A stretch of DNA of 64,000 bases, taken from Culex pipiens pallens. Taxonomy: Eukaryota; Arthropoda; Insecta; Diptera; Culicidae. The DNA lies in NCBI RefSeq assembly GCF_016801865.2, contig NC_068937.1:14007605-14071604 (forward strand), read 5' to 3'. The translations under genes were made by a program, and so were the position numbers. The notes under the pieces were generated by a model. It saw only the letters and a list, made by a program, of their open reading frames with translations, ran no database searches and was not told where the DNA came from. The first letter of the stretch is position 1. Every line of letters starts with the position of its first letter. This document shows, piece after piece, positions 12,199 through 25,378 of the stretch.

Positions 12199-12360
12199 CA
12201 CAGTAAAAAAAACGAAAATATTACATCTTGAGAAAAAAAAATTAAAAATATTGTAAACTTACATATTTTTGTGTATAATTTTACCCGTTTCCACGTAAAT
12301 TATGGTAAAATTACATGAAAAATAGGTAAAACAGCATCAATATTTTTTTTTCAATTGTGT
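12199..12360. mobile_element. MITE related to the element at 9957
   Basis: It starts cacagtaaaaaaaac and ends ttttttcaattgtgt. The interior carries gtataattttaccc and gtaaaattacatg in the same arrangement as the element at 9957. Confidence 0.55.
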
Positions 12361-12819
12361 AGCTGGAAAAATCAAGAGAAAAACACAATCCAACCACTCG
12401 GGCGTGGAAAATGAACATTGGATTGATTTCTCCCTCGTTGAAGTCGTGCAAGTCCTGTCAAGTTCTTCGTTTTGTGCGCCCCAGCGGGTATCCTTCAAAA
12501 GTACACACACAAATTCCCAGCCAAAAAAAAAAGGGGAAATGATGCATATTGTGTGTTGTGCGTTCTCTGCACGCAGAATTCTTTGATCTTTCAACCCTTC
12601 GGGTTTAGGGTTTTGAGTGGGTTTCCCTTCTCCTTTATTGCTCGAAATATGGAAAGGAATTTCTCGCCGGTATGATCCGGAGAAATGTTGGTAGTCAAGG
12701 GTTGTTGCTTTTTGAGTGACTTATCACACGAAAGGATTCTTGGAAGTTGAGTTATGAAGGATAAAATAGACATTTTTTTAGTATTTTCATGTAAAGTAGC
12801 CAAGATTTCTTCTTACAGA

Positions 12820-13880
12820 TATTGGTAGCGCTACCATTTGCAGTTACCAACCGGTTTATGTTATTGATTACATTTGCTACCATCTAAATAATATTTGTTT
12901 TTTTTTTGCAAATTTACAGTATCTGGTTACCAATATTATTTAAGAGAAAATTTGGTAACCAAATCTTGGAATGGTTACCAATGGTTTTCCCTTTTACAGA
13001 CAATATTGTTGGTATTAGGTGTGCAACTTTTTACCCGGTTATTTGACACTAATAATTTGCTAACCGAAGTTGAGGGTTGAAAATTTGGTAGCAGTTACCC
13101 ACTAGATTTTGGTAGCACTACCTTCAGTTACTATCTGATTTAGTTTGGATTTTTAATTCATGCTGTAATGGATTTGAAGATGTAAAATCTTCCGATACCA
13201 ATCTCATTGAAGTCACAATTTGGTAGCAAACTATTGAAGTGGTTACCAACACATGCCTTTGGTTATTAGAAAAAAAATATTGGTAACAGTATTTCAACAC
13301 CATAATTAAATTTAAAGTTTTAAATGGCACCTCAGCTTAAACATTTCGGCAGTCGAAAATTCAGGTTAAAATTTTGGTCGCAGTTACCCAAATCAAGATT
13401 TTGGTAGCATCAGAATTCTAAGGTGTTGCTTTCTACTATTAATTGAGTTGAATTTGACAGGTGGTTTTTGACGAATTGTTTCTGGCAAATTCTTGATTTG
13501 GTAGCAAATTGGTAGCAAAGTTTTTAACCATTTGATCGTTTGTTAATCGTTTCAATTGATTTTTAGTTAAATGTTTTAGTAGCCAAGTTTTGGAATTACA
13601 ATTTTGGTAGCAGTTACTCCGATAAAAATTTTGGTAGCGCTAGTATCCTATGGTGTAGCCATCTGCTATTAATTGAGTTGAATTTGACAGGTGAATTTTG
13701 ACGAATTGTTTTTGGAAATTCTTGGTTACCAACATAATTTTAAATTTTAAATTTGGTAGCAAATTGGTAGCAAAAGTTTTTTTAACCATTGGATCGTTTG
13801 TCAATCGTTTCAAATTATTTTTAGTTAAATGTTTTGGTAGCCAAGTATTGGGGTTATAATTTTGGAAGCAGCGATTTCTG
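12820..13880. repeat. region of ggtagc / gttacc motifs with a 230-bp tandem duplication
   Basis: The hexamer-like motifs ggtagc, ggtaac and gttacc recur throughout. A clear unit starting near aattgagttgaatttgacag at 13441 recurs at 13671, an offset of exactly 230 bases, with good similarity through tgacgaattgtttttgg and aaccatttgatcgtttg. Confidence 0.7.
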
Positions 13881-13899
13881 AGCTGCTATCCTTTTCTGT

Positions 13900-14750
13900 A
13901 TCTTTTCACAAAGATTTATTCCAAAAATCATCAGATTTCTCTCATTTCCCGCAACAGCTCGCCATTACCAATCCGTGCTCTCGACGATGAAGTGATATAA
14001 TTATCCTTATTACAGTAACAATCAATTTCCGCCCTCATTTCGGGATTCATTATGACAGCATCCTGCCGTGTCTGAGATGTCCCCGGACCTGTTGGACCAA
14101 AAACGTCTCAAGAAGACGCGAAAAGCCAAACATTATAACGAGAATTAGCTCACCCTCCCCGCTCCCTTCATCTTGAGACGTTTCTCCGAAAAGAAGTCAA
14201 GAGTGCTTCTCCTTATTCTTTCGAGGACAATGGCCACCAGTCGGGCCAGGAGGTTGATATTTTATTTATTTATCAATGATTAAACGCTCGGAAAGAAGAG
14301 TGTCTTCTTGTCGAGGAACAACAGGAAATAATTCAATAACAGAAAGATTTTCTCCTCGAGAATAAAAGGGGAGACGACGACTGTCTTCCCAAGGGGATTT
14401 CCCACGGCGGATTTGGTCAACCTGGCAAACAACGGTAATCCGCCCAAACTCCTTGAAATGTTTCCAAAAAGGAAGAAAAGATTTATCTTCTTATCCTCTG
14501 CTCGACTTGGAAGGCTTGTTTGTCGTCCTTTGAAATTTTCCAACTCCTTACAAATGTGTGGAAATCGAGGGGGGTGACATCTTCATACCGTATTGTACGA
14601 GTGCATCGATGGGGAATGATTGTTTTCCTCATTTTTCGCCTCATGAAATTCAATAGGTGCCGCCGACTCCACGCGCCACAAAAGAAGAAGGATATTGAAA
14701 TGAGTGGATGATCTGGCTGAGACGAGTCTCGATTGCATTTTATTTGCAAA
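13900..14750. other. unique-looking non-coding island
   Basis: Balanced composition, no transposon ends, no recognised ORF (the ones at 14280-14749 overlap on both strands). A possible conserved regulatory block in the arm 5' region. Confidence 0.3.
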
Positions 14751-15370
14751 TGTTTATGGCTTGTTTTACCTGCAGGCTTGTTGAGTTTTACGCTTGAATA
14801 TTCAAATTTGAAAATGGTTTACATTTGTCAAAGTTGGGTAGAGTACGTTGTCTGAGTGAAAATTTTAGTCGTGCCAAAGTTGGAGTGAAATTCAGGGCTC
14901 GAATAGGTTATACAATTGAAATAAAATAAGTTAGTCATATTTAGAGTCCAAGTGGAATTTAGAGACCACGTAAATTTTAGAGTCCAAGTCAAATTTAGAG
15001 TCTAGGTCTTATTTAGAGACCAAGTCAAACTTTGAGTCCAGGTCCAATTTAGAGTCCAAGTCAAATTTAAATAGCAAGTCAAGTCAGTTGAATTCAAATT
15101 AAGAGTCCAAGTAAATTTAGAAGTTCAAGTCAAATTTAGAGACCAAGTCAAATTTAAAGTTCAAATCAAATTTAGAGACTAGGTGATATTTAGAGTCCAA
15201 GTCAAACTTTGAGTCAAGGACAAATTTAGAGAATAACTTATTAAAGAATCAAATTAAAATTTGGAAGTTCATCCCCAAGTTGAAATTAAATACGCGTCAT
15301 ATTAGGCAAATCCAGACTTCAAGTCAAATTTAGTTATTAAGTCAAATTTAGAGACTAAGCCAAATTGAGA

Positions 15371-15816
15371 CCCGGGCAGACGGTAATAACAAAATTTATG
15401 CCATTTCAATAACAAATACTGTTAAAATAGCAGAAAGTGTTATGGAATCTTCTTGAAATACTAATTTTTGCATAAGGTTTCAATAACAGTTAATGTTATC
15501 AAACAAAATTTGTTATTGGTCTGATATTGGTTGAAAGCCAAAACAACTTTGAAATAACATTTTTTGTTATGGATGAATACCTTCAACTGTTATTGGGATG
15601 ATCGGATTAGTTGTTAAAATAACACAAAATAATAACAGAGATTTGTTCGAAGAATAACTAAAAGTGTTATTAGTCTGTTATTACAATAATAATCCAATAA
15701 CAAAAAAATCATAACGATGAATAACATATCTTGTTATAAATAACATAAAATGTTATTGGCCAAGTATTTTCAAATATCAAAAAATGTTATTCCCAAGTTA
15801 TTTCCGTCTGCTCGGG
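15371..15816. mobile_element. MITE with ends cccgggcagacggtaataac
   Basis: The left end cccgggcagacgg is mirrored by ccgtctgctcggg at the right. The interior is a run of gttatt / aataac motifs. It sits inside the minisatellite, so it arrived after the array formed. Confidence 0.85.
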
Positions 15817-15858
15817 GAGTCAACGTAAATTTTAGTGTCCAAGTCAAATAAAGAGTTG

Positions 15859-15937
15859 CCCGAGCAGACACTTTCTGTTATTTTAACAATATTTGTTATT
15901 GAAATGGCATTAATTTAATTATTACCGTCTGCCCGGG
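15859..15937. mobile_element. short internally deleted copy of the same MITE
   Basis: 79 bp from cccgagcagac to gtctgcccggg, with gttattttaacaatatttg inside. It has the same ends as the element 43 bases upstream. Confidence 0.85.
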
Positions 15938-16008
15938 TGAGTTTAAATAAATTTTAGAGTCTATGTCAAACTCAGAGACCAAGTCCAATTGTAAGTTCAA
16001 GTCAAAAA

Positions 16009-17035
16009 CAGGGTGACACCTCAAATCCCATTTTCAAATTCCCGACTTTTCCAGAATCTCAAATAATAGGCATTTCTTATGTACGATTTCAAAGCTAAAA
16101 CTCTTTATAAAAAGTCAATTCAATCATCGACCTTTTTTTCTAAAATAGATAAATTATTTCCTAAAAATATACTTCGAAACTAGAAGCAAATGATTCAGAG
16201 AGAAAACAAACAATCAGTCTTAAAAAAAACAAAACAGCCTAACAATATAATTTCTTTGTTTATTTTTTAAATTGTCAAACATAATGAAAATTAAAAAGGG
16301 AATAGCAAAAAATTAAAAACAACTGAATTTTAAATGTTTTTTATATTTTTTTTATCGAAGAGCGCTTTAAACATGATTACAGTTATCATTGTTTCTAGGT
16401 AGATCAAAATATCTAGAATTCGTTTAGCAAAAATTATCAGGTTCCCATTTTATTTTGTATTTTTCTTAACCAATGTGGATTTAAAAATTATTGGAAATAG
16501 CTTTATAAATATAGTTTAACATTTAAATATTAAAAATATTTACCTCGAAAAAAAAATAAACATACTCAAATTGAAATTGTTTCCAAAATTTCTTGCAATG
16601 TTACAAGATGAAACAGAATCATAGCTTTACTCTGGCCATAATCGTTGAAATTAAGTTTTATTTTCATATTGGTTTTCCAATAGCATTATTGTTGTTTAAA
16701 GTTAGATGTTGTTTGTTTGATAAACTATGTCAAAAATAACTTAAAATTATATGATTCATATTTTTTTTAGAAATTTGTGTCGAATGCTTGCCATGTTATT
16801 CAACCAATATTTATTGCCTCAAATAGGTTATAATAGTGAAAGGAACCATAAATTTAAAGTTAGTTGCTTAAAATAGTTGAGTGAAACTACAAAAAAATAT
16901 AAAGTCATAGACAAGTATGCTTGGAATTCCCGACTTTTTGACAAAAATTCACAAATTCTCGACTTTTTCCCAATTTTACGCGGAATTTGTCAAACTCCCG
17001 ACTTTCCCGATTTTCCGATATGAGTGGCCACCCTG
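16009..17035. mobile_element. non-autonomous DNA transposon with ends cagggtg...caccctg
   Basis: 1,027 bp, left end cagggtgacacc and right end gtggccaccctg, flanked by the 7-base duplication tcaaaaa (16002-16008 and 17036-17042). Subterminal aattcccgactttt motifs recur on both sides. The termini and near-8-bp duplication suggest the hAT superfamily. No transposase ORF. Confidence 0.75.
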
Positions 17036-18589
17036 TCAAAAAGAGACCAAGTCAAATTTAGAGTTTGAGTCCAATTGAAAATTTTAGGCGCATTTTGAGT
17101 TAAAGTCAAACTGGGAATCCAAGTAAATTTCAGAGTCCAAATCAAACTCAGAGTTCAAATTTAGAGTCCATGACAAATTTAGAGAACAAGTCAAATTGAG
17201 AGTTCAAGTAAATTTCAGTGTACAAGTCAATTTTAGAGTCCATGTAGCAACCATGTAGTAGTGTAGTTCAAGTCAAATTAAAGGTAACTTTTATATTCCA
17301 AGTCTAACGCAGAGTTCAAGTCAAAAAGAGTCCATGTAAATTTCAGCGTCCAAGTCAAATTTGTGGTTCAAGTCAAATTGAAAGTAAATTTGAGATTCCA
17401 AGTCTGATTCAGAGTCCAAGGAAATTTCAGATTCACAGTAAAATTTTAAGTTAAAGTCAAATTAAGAGTCCAAGTAAATTTTAGAGTCCAAGTCAAATCA
17501 AAAGGTAAATTTTAGAGTTCAAGTCAAATTTAGAGTCCAAGTCAAAAATTGTTCAAGCAAATTTCAGAGTCCAAGTCAAATTCAGAGTTCAAGTCAAATT
17601 AAAGGTAAATTTTAGAGTCCAAGTCAAATTAAAGGTAAATATTAGAGTTCAAGTAAAATTTAGAGTCCAAGTCAAATTAAAGGTAAATATTAGAGTTCAA
17701 GTAAAATTTAGAGTCCAAGTCAAAAATTGTCCAAGCAAATTTCAGAGTCCAAGTCAAATTCAGAGTTCAAGACAAATTAAAGGTAAATGTTAGAGACCAA
17801 GTCAAATTTAGAGTTCAAGTCAAAAAGAGCCCATGCAAATTTAAGCGTCCAAGTCAAATTTGTAGTTGAAGTCAAATAGAAAATAAATTTTAGATTCCAA
17901 GTCCAATTCAGAGTCCAAGTGAATTTCAGAGTCATAGTATAATTTTGAGTTAAAGTCAAATTAAGAGTCCAAGCAAATTTTAGAGTTCAAGTCATATTAA
18001 ATGTAAATTTTAGAGTCCAAGTCAAAATTAGAGTCCAAGTCAAAAATAGTTCAAGCTAATTTCAGAGTCCAAGTCAAATTTAGAGTTCAAGTCAAATTAA
18101 AGGTAAATTTTAGAGTCCAAGTCAAATTTAGAGTTCAAATCAAATTAAAGGTAAATTTTAGAGTCCAAGTCAAATTTAGATTTCAAGTCAAAAATAGTCC
18201 AAGCGAATTCCAGAGTCCAAGTAAAATTCAGAGTTCAAATTTGGAGTCCATGACAAATTTAGAGACTAAGTCAAATTGAGAGTTCAAGTAAATTTCAGTG
18301 TTCAAGTGAAATTTAGAGTCCAGGTCAAATTTATTGTTCAAGCCAAATTTAGATTATAAGTCATTTTAGAATTCATTTCAAACTTGAAGTCCAAGTCCGA
18401 TTTTGAATTTTGAATCCAAGTTGAATATTGAAATTTCAATTCAAATTTAAAGTTCATGTAAAATGCCTGAAAGTCAAATATAGAGTCTAAGTCAAATTTA
18501 TAATTCATATTGAGATTCTAAATGCAGTTTTGAGTTGAAGTCAAGTTACTTAGAGAACACTCCAATCTAAGTCAAACAAGAGTTCAAGT

Positions 18590-19500
18590 CCAAAATTACG
18601 TTTTGTTTCTCCACTGATGTTCCGCGAAACTCTAGATTTCCCGATAGCAGCAACCCCTTCCCCCTATCCTCAAATTGTCGAGGCGTGTGCCGCGTACAAC
18701 CGGCCATCCGTCCACCACAGGGCGCAATTGATCAATTTGCGCTGCAAAACGGTCGCTAAAAGAGGGACGACATTGGAAATATCAATTACTGTGTAATTAC
18801 ACAAGAGCGACCATATATTTCCCGAGAACGACAACTGTATTATGCCACACAGTGCGTAATCCCTCCCTCACCCTCTTTATTAAAGGGGACATTTTAAATT
18901 TTTAGGCTTAAATGTTGTCTGCTCAAATAATAAGGCACAAAACTTGAAACGGATCATGCTGATGAACATGATGATAATACCGATGACAAATAATACCCAT
19001 TTTTTGGAAAGGGGTTGAAATTTGGAAAAAAAAGACGCGAGGGAAGAAGATAAAAGTAAATATTGAGGAAAACTATGTCATCCCACCCTATTAAATTCGG
19101 AGACGAGGGGTGCTGCCGTGATTGTGTCGCACGTGAGGACGCGCACCAGTCGGTGAAACGTGTCCATTTCAAGATTAACGCAATTTCGATGAGGACGAAA
19201 AACATGCGGGAGTCGCGCGCAGTGAAAGTGGGTTTCCCCCTCGAAGTATTCTTGGAAACCAGAAGTATAATGATGCACCCCTCGCCGTTAGCGTTTATTT
19301 GGTGCAAATTACTTGGGTCGTCGTGCTTCCTCTCTTTTTTTATTGTTGTTTGGTTATGTACGGGAAAAGGGCAAATTTGACAAACCGGAACTGGGTAAAT
19401 ATGAGGTTATGATGAGTGGAAAAATGGGATCATAATTGTGTCTCTTTTTTGGGTTGTGGGTACAATCAATTTGACACAGAAATGATATGTTGTTGTGAGA
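18590..19500. other. unique-looking non-coding island
   Basis: GC-richer than neighbours (gtcgaggcgtgtgccgcgta). Both strands have ORFs over 19063-19380 that shadow one another and match nothing I recognise. Possible enhancer or untranslated exon of arm. Confidence 0.3.
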
Positions 19501-20345
19501 TAACTTTATTTCTCGATTAAATTTTCAAAAGGTCCTATCTGCATAGGAAACCCATGAGGGATAAGTTGTTTTGAAAATTTAATCTAGATTTACTCGCATC
19601 TAGATGGCAGGGTACAATTTTGCTAATTAAAACGTCACTATTTTTTTTTACTTTCAAAACAAAACTTGATTTAGAAAAAGGTTTAAATTTAAAGTGTAGA
19701 AGTTTTTCAGTAATCATAGTAATCTAGTTTGTAGATTTCTGACGTTTACTTAGGGTAAATACGATGCTTCGAGACATGTACAAAAAAAGCACATTTTTGG
19801 GCGTGATTAATGCATATTTTGACATAAAGTCTAGCAATTGATGTAGCAAAAGCTGTGTGACATTTGTTGCAACATTTCTTTTGGGTGGGTTTAGACATTT
19901 AATTTTCATTATTTTTTTCGAGCAAAAGAAACTTGAGTGACGGCTTTCGCGAAACCCCTCACCATAATTGCTTCATTTATGCTTCATGAAAAATTCCTAA
20001 AGGACAACACACTGCACTGCGAAAACCGCAAGGTGCAAAACCTCCATCCCGGCAAATTATGTCATCAAAGACCGATCGTCGTTCCGGTCTGTAATTTGTC
20101 AACCGCACGGTAATGATAGGTTAGGTGCAAAACACGGCACGTCACAATAGGTACATTGCGATTCATCCCTTTCCGATTCGCGGGAATCGACGGTGACATG
20201 TTAATTTTTAGTCCTTTTCTAGAAAAACGCGTGTGTGTGTGTGTGTGTGTGTGACAACCTCCCCCTCGGAATGAGATCCCCCCACCCAAAAGCTGCTCAT
20301 TTCCCGGATGAATTATTAATCGAACTTTCTTCTCCTCCTCCGCAG
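19500..20345 (+). other. intron immediately upstream of the main armadillo exon
   Basis: Non-coding up to the acceptor at 20345, with a GT dinucleotide tract at about 20230-20252 and a pyrimidine-rich tract just before the exon. Confidence 0.6.
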
Positions 20346-21982
20346 TGTCCCACAACCCGTACAACCCGTCGCCGGATATGCCGATGCCGTCGGCGAAGGA
20401 GCAAACGCTGATGTGGCAACAGAACTCGTACATCGGTGACTCCGGCATCCACTCGGGTGCGGTCACGCAGGTGCCCTCGCTCAGTGGCAAGGGCGACGAC
20501 GACATGGAGGACGACCCGCTCATGTTCGACATGGACCAGGGCTTCTCGCAGAACTTTACCCAGGACCAGGTGGACGACATGAACCAGCAGCTGAGTACGA
20601 CGCGCTCGCAGCGAGTCCGCGCGGCCATGTTCCCGGAGACGCTGGAGGAGGGCATTGAGATTCCGTCGACGCAGTTTGATCCGCAGCAGCCGACGGCGGT
20701 CCAGCGCTTGTCGGAGCCGTCGCAGATGTTGAAGCATGCCGTGGTTAATCTGATCAACTACCAGGACGATGCGGACTTGGCCACGCGTGCCATTCCCGAG
20801 CTCATCAAGCTGCTGAACGACGAGGACCAGGTTGTGGTGTCGCAGGCTGCCATGATGGTCCATCAGTTGTCCAAGAAGGAGGCGTCCCGTCATGCCATCA
20901 TGAACAGTCCCCAGATGGTGGCCGCCCTCGTGCGAGCTCTCTCGCAGAGCAACGACCTCGAGACGACCAAGGGCGCCGTCGGAACGTTGCACAACTTGTC
21001 GCACCATCGTCAAGGTCTGCTTGCCATCTTCAAATCCGGTGGCATCCCGGCCCTGGTCAAGCTGCTCTCGTCCCCGGTTGAGTCGGTCCTGTTCTACGCG
21101 ATCACCACACTTCACAATCTGCTGCTGCACCAGGACGGTTCCAAAATGGCCGTCCGCCTAGCCGGAGGTCTCCAGAAGATGGTGGCCCTACTCCAGCGTA
21201 ACAACGTCAAATTCTTGGCCATCGTCACGGACTGCCTGCAGATCCTAGCTTACGGCAACCAGGAAAGCAAACTGATCATCCTTGCCTCAACCGGACCGAG
21301 CGAGCTCGTCCGCATCATGCGTTCGTACGACTACGAGAAGCTCCTCTGGACCACGTCCCGCGTCCTCAAAGTCCTCTCCGTTTGCTCCAGCAACAAGCCG
21401 GCCATCGTCGAAGCCGGAGGCATGCAAGCACTAGCAATGCACCTGGGAAATCCCTCCCAGCGTCTCGTCCAAAACTGCCTCTGGACGCTGCGCAATCTGT
21501 CCGACGCGGCCACCAAGGTCGACGGTCTCGAGACCCTCCTGTCCGGCCTGGTCACCGTGCTCGGCTCGTCCGACGTCAACGTGGTGACCTGCGCCGCCGG
21601 CATCCTCTCCAACCTGACGTGCAACAACCAGCGCAACAAGGTCACCGTCTGTCAGGTCGGTGGCGTTGAAGCCCTCGTCGGAACCATCATCAACGCCGGG
21701 GATCGTGAGGAGATCACCGAGCCGGCTGTGTGCGCCCTGCGTCACCTGACGTCGCGTCACCCCGAGTCCGAGCAGGCGCAGAACATCGTGCGCAATGGGT
21801 ATGGGCTGCCAGTGATTGTGAAGCTGTTGAATCCGCCGTCGCGTTGGCCGTTGATCAAGGCCGTTATCGGGTTGATTCGTAACTTGGCGCTGTGTCCGTC
21901 GAATGCGGCACCGTTGAGGGAGAATGGGGCGATCCACCTGCTGGTGAGGTTGCTGTTTAAGGCGTTCCAGGATACGCAGAGG
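20346..21982 (+). CDS. arm: armadillo (beta-catenin), main coding exon: N-terminus and first ten or so Arm repeats
   Basis: Armadillo links classical cadherins to alpha-catenin at adherens junctions and is the Wnt/Wingless co-activator that binds TCF in the nucleus. The exon follows a pyrimidine-rich acceptor (ctcctcctccgcag) and begins with two bases, tg, that complete a split codon. If the previous exon ends in A, that codon is ATG and the protein begins MSHNPYNP, which matches an internal Met in fly Arm. Counting from there the exon encodes residues 1-546. DSGIHS (about 32-37) is the CK1/GSK3 phosphodegron recognised by beta-TrCP. The stretch around QPTAVQRLSEPSQMLKHAVV (from about 116) is the alpha-catenin binding region. 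The armadillo repeats follow (for example SGGIPALVKLLSS and AGGMQALAMHLGN). It is nearly identical to fly Arm and human beta-catenin, from memory of the family. The donor is cagagg|gtgagt; reading on into the intron stops after six codons. The true first codon is upstream and unresolved. Confidence 0.97.
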
Positions 21983-22692
21983 GTGAGTGTTGGGAAGTTG
22001 TAGCATGTTTACATGGTGTCAACTCTTCAATATTTCTATAATTTCTTTTAAGAGATAGTACGTATTTTTTCAAGCTTAATTTTTTTTTTTAATTTTGATA
22101 TTGACGAAGAATTGATAATTTTGATTTCCACAATTTAAAGTTTTTCATGGTGAATCTTAAAATTTCTGAATAAAAAAACAGATTTTTACATTTTTGACTT
22201 TAAAAAAACTTTAAAAAAGTATTTTTTTTTTGTTTTTTTTACTGTCGATTTTTTTAAAAGAATTTTACAATTTTGGAATAATAAAATATTTTTTTTTTAA
22301 TTTGGATTTTCAGAATATATAATGCTTTGATAACCGAATTTATATTTTAAATTGAGAATTCAATCATTTCAGCCATTTGAAACATTTGAAAATTTCATAA
22401 TTTTGGTTCTTGGAAATTTTAGAATTTAGAATGCTATAATCTCAGTGTTTTAGAATTTGACAGTTTAAAAACTGAGTAAGCTAAGATCTCCAGATTTTAG
22501 AAATTCATAAATTTTAGAAATTTCAGAGTATGAAGCATTTAGAATTTAATGTTTTCAATTTGTTACTTTTCTGATCAAAATCCTGTATTTTAAGAATTTT
22601 GAAATGGTGAACATTACAATTTTAAATATGTTTTTTTTCAGGAACTTTTAGTTTTCTGAATTCAAGATTTGAATAAAAAGTATCTCAGATTT

Positions 22693-22956
<264 letters not shown>

Positions 22957-24164
22957 CTCAGAATTTGTAGATATCAAAAAACAAAAATGATTGTCGGAAT
23001 TGACAATTTTGTAATTTAACATTGGCATTTTTGAAATTATTTTTTTCAATTTTTGAGAATTTCCAAAATAATAAAAATTTGCCTAGGTCTCTGAATTAAA
23101 TAATAATAATAGTAAAAATAATCTCTATATTTTATTTTTTTAATTTAATAATGCTATCTCATTCTAGCATTTTTTGTCAGGCCACTTGTAGCTAGTTTTT
23201 TTTACTGACCGCCCGATATTTCAACCAACATATTTCGCAGGGACTCAGACAGTTCGATCTCGATCAGTTTTTAGTTAAATTATATTTTTTCACTATACTT
23301 AGAAAGTCTTGTGCTACACATTTTTGAGTTTATAAATTTTAGATGTTTCAGCATAAAAATAAATAAATTTTGAGTGTTCTTGTTATATATTTTTTAAATC
23401 GTGACATTTTTTTAGATTTTTTTTTATTTTAGAATTTTTAATATTTTTAAATGTTGGAATTTTTGAATTTCGGATTTTCAGAATGCTTTGATCTGTGTTT
23501 TTTTATTTGGCAGTTTGGTAATATGATATGTTATCAAATTTTATGAATTTAATATTTTGGAATCCATAGAATTTGAGAATTTCAGAATTTGATAATTTTA
23601 AAACTTTTGATGCTAAGAACTTTGATTTTCATAATTTTGAAATTTTAGATGTGTTAGAACATGAGCATTTGAAAATTAGGGAATCTAGAATTTAACAATT
23701 TTTTGAATAGCTATCGTTCTGATTCTATTTCAAACTCTTTTATTTTTTAATTTGTGAAAATGTGAACTTTTCAATTTTAAATATCTGATTTTTGAGGTTT
23801 TCAAATTCCTTTATTTTCAGTTTTCTGAATCTTTTCGGAATTACATAATCTTTAATTTTTTCTTAAAATCTTAATCTTAAAATTATAAAATTTTGAAATT
23901 TCAGAATTAGGATTGCTTTGATCTCAGAATTCTAAAATTTTATAATTTTGTAAATTCGAGAACTTAAAAATATAAATTTGTAATCATAGGATTTCAAAAT
24001 TAGGAATTCGAAAATCTCACAATTTTAGAATTTAATGATTCGATATTTTTTTTATTTTCGAATTTTAAAATTCAGATTCAAGAAATCAGAATGCTATGTT
24101 CTCAGAATTTAAGAATTAGTTTTGAATTTCTGAATTGGGTACTAAAACCCTAAATTTGTAAACA

Positions 24165-24450
24165 AGATTAAAAACCATTTCTGATCACTTTTTTTCACTT
24201 TAACGCAAGAAAAATATTGACAAGACCACATTTTTTCGATGGATCAACTATGGTCCCCTTGGAACGAACTGTCAAGTAGGACCTTTTCTGTCAAGAAGGG
24301 CCGTGAAGTAAATTTTATAAAATTGAATTAAAAATTATATTTTAAATCCTTTGCGGTCGCTTAAAGGGTCATTGTACTCAGAAAAATAAGCTCTTTCGCT
24401 GTAATCAATAATATCAGCAATCTAAGCTTCATTTAAGCACCCAATTTATA
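24165..24450 (+). repeat. dispersed repeat, copy 2
   Basis: The same sequence order as 10265-10560 (gatggatcaactatggtccc, gtcaagtaggacctt, cctttgcggtcgc). Confidence 0.75.
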
Positions 24451-25378
24451 GTTTTTCTGAATCCAAAAATTTTATTTATTTATTTTGGAAATTTTGAAAT
24501 TCGGAATTTGAAAAAAATCTGAATTTATGAAGTAAAAAATTGTTCTAAGTTTCAGTAATTTGAATTTTATAACAATAATTTTGTTTTATTTTTCTTGCAA
24601 ATTTAGGAATTCTAAAATTTCTAAATTTCAAATTTGTGTTATTTTTGAAATTTTAGTTCATAATTTTCGAATTTAAGACCGTCAGAATTATAAAATTTTA
24701 GAATTACAGGGTTTTAGAACTTCAGATTTTTCAGAAGTTTAGAATTTAAGCATTTGGAACATTTTTGAATTTTAAAATTGTAGAATTAAGAATGCTTCGA
24801 TCTCAGAATTTTAGAATTTTATATTTGAATACAATTTGAGAATTCTATAATTTTAGAGTTCAGATTGCAGCAGCATTTTAGAATTTATTTTTAGTCTCTA
24901 GTTTTAATTTCTTTATTTTCAATTTTCTGATAGTCACAATTTGAGATTTTTTTTTAAATTTTTAGAACGGCTTATATTTTTACACTTTACTATTATTGCA
25001 GTGGTTCAGACTAGTTGTCTTCAGAAAATTGGTTGAAAATTGGAAGTGGCAATTTTGGCCAAGTTTTTAAAAATCCAACTTTCAAGGAACCTTTTATTGG
25101 TTTTATTTTTGTTTATTTGTTAACTTTTTGTGGATGTTAATCTAATTAAGTAAGTATATTTTTTTTGAAAAAATAATTTTCTATAATTTTAGAAGAATTA
25201 AAAAATTCTTTGTTTTGTTTTTCTGACATAAGTTGATGAACCAATCTGATAATATAAATTCAAAATTTAGCAATGTCAGGAAGAAGTGAATAAAAAACAG
25301 TTTGTTGTTATCAAGATTTGTGTAGACACCATGCATCAACTGAAAACCGACTAAAAATTAAATTTTATTTTTCTCTCC

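Larger units (their letters stand above)
14940..18570. repeat. minisatellite, unit like tttagagtccaagtcaaa
   Basis: A roughly 18-20-base unit made of agtccaagtcaa and atttagag recurs across the stretch with many point changes. Three transposons interrupt it (15371, 15859, 16009). A higher-order unit with aaaggtaaattttagag is clear between 17500 and 18200. Confidence 0.9.

Noticed and set aside
14940..18570. Possible CRISPR-like repeat-spacer array
   Set aside because: Units are contiguous and variable without unique spacers of constant length, and the genome is eukaryotic. It is a minisatellite.
19063..19380. 105-codon ORF with overlapping minus-strand ORFs
   Set aside because: Both strands are equally open, and I recognise no product or splice support.
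20065..22006. ORFs of 104-277 codons on the minus strand and in other frames across the arm exon
   Set aside because: Shadows of a GC-rich real exon; arginine-, histidine- and leucine-rich products have no family features.
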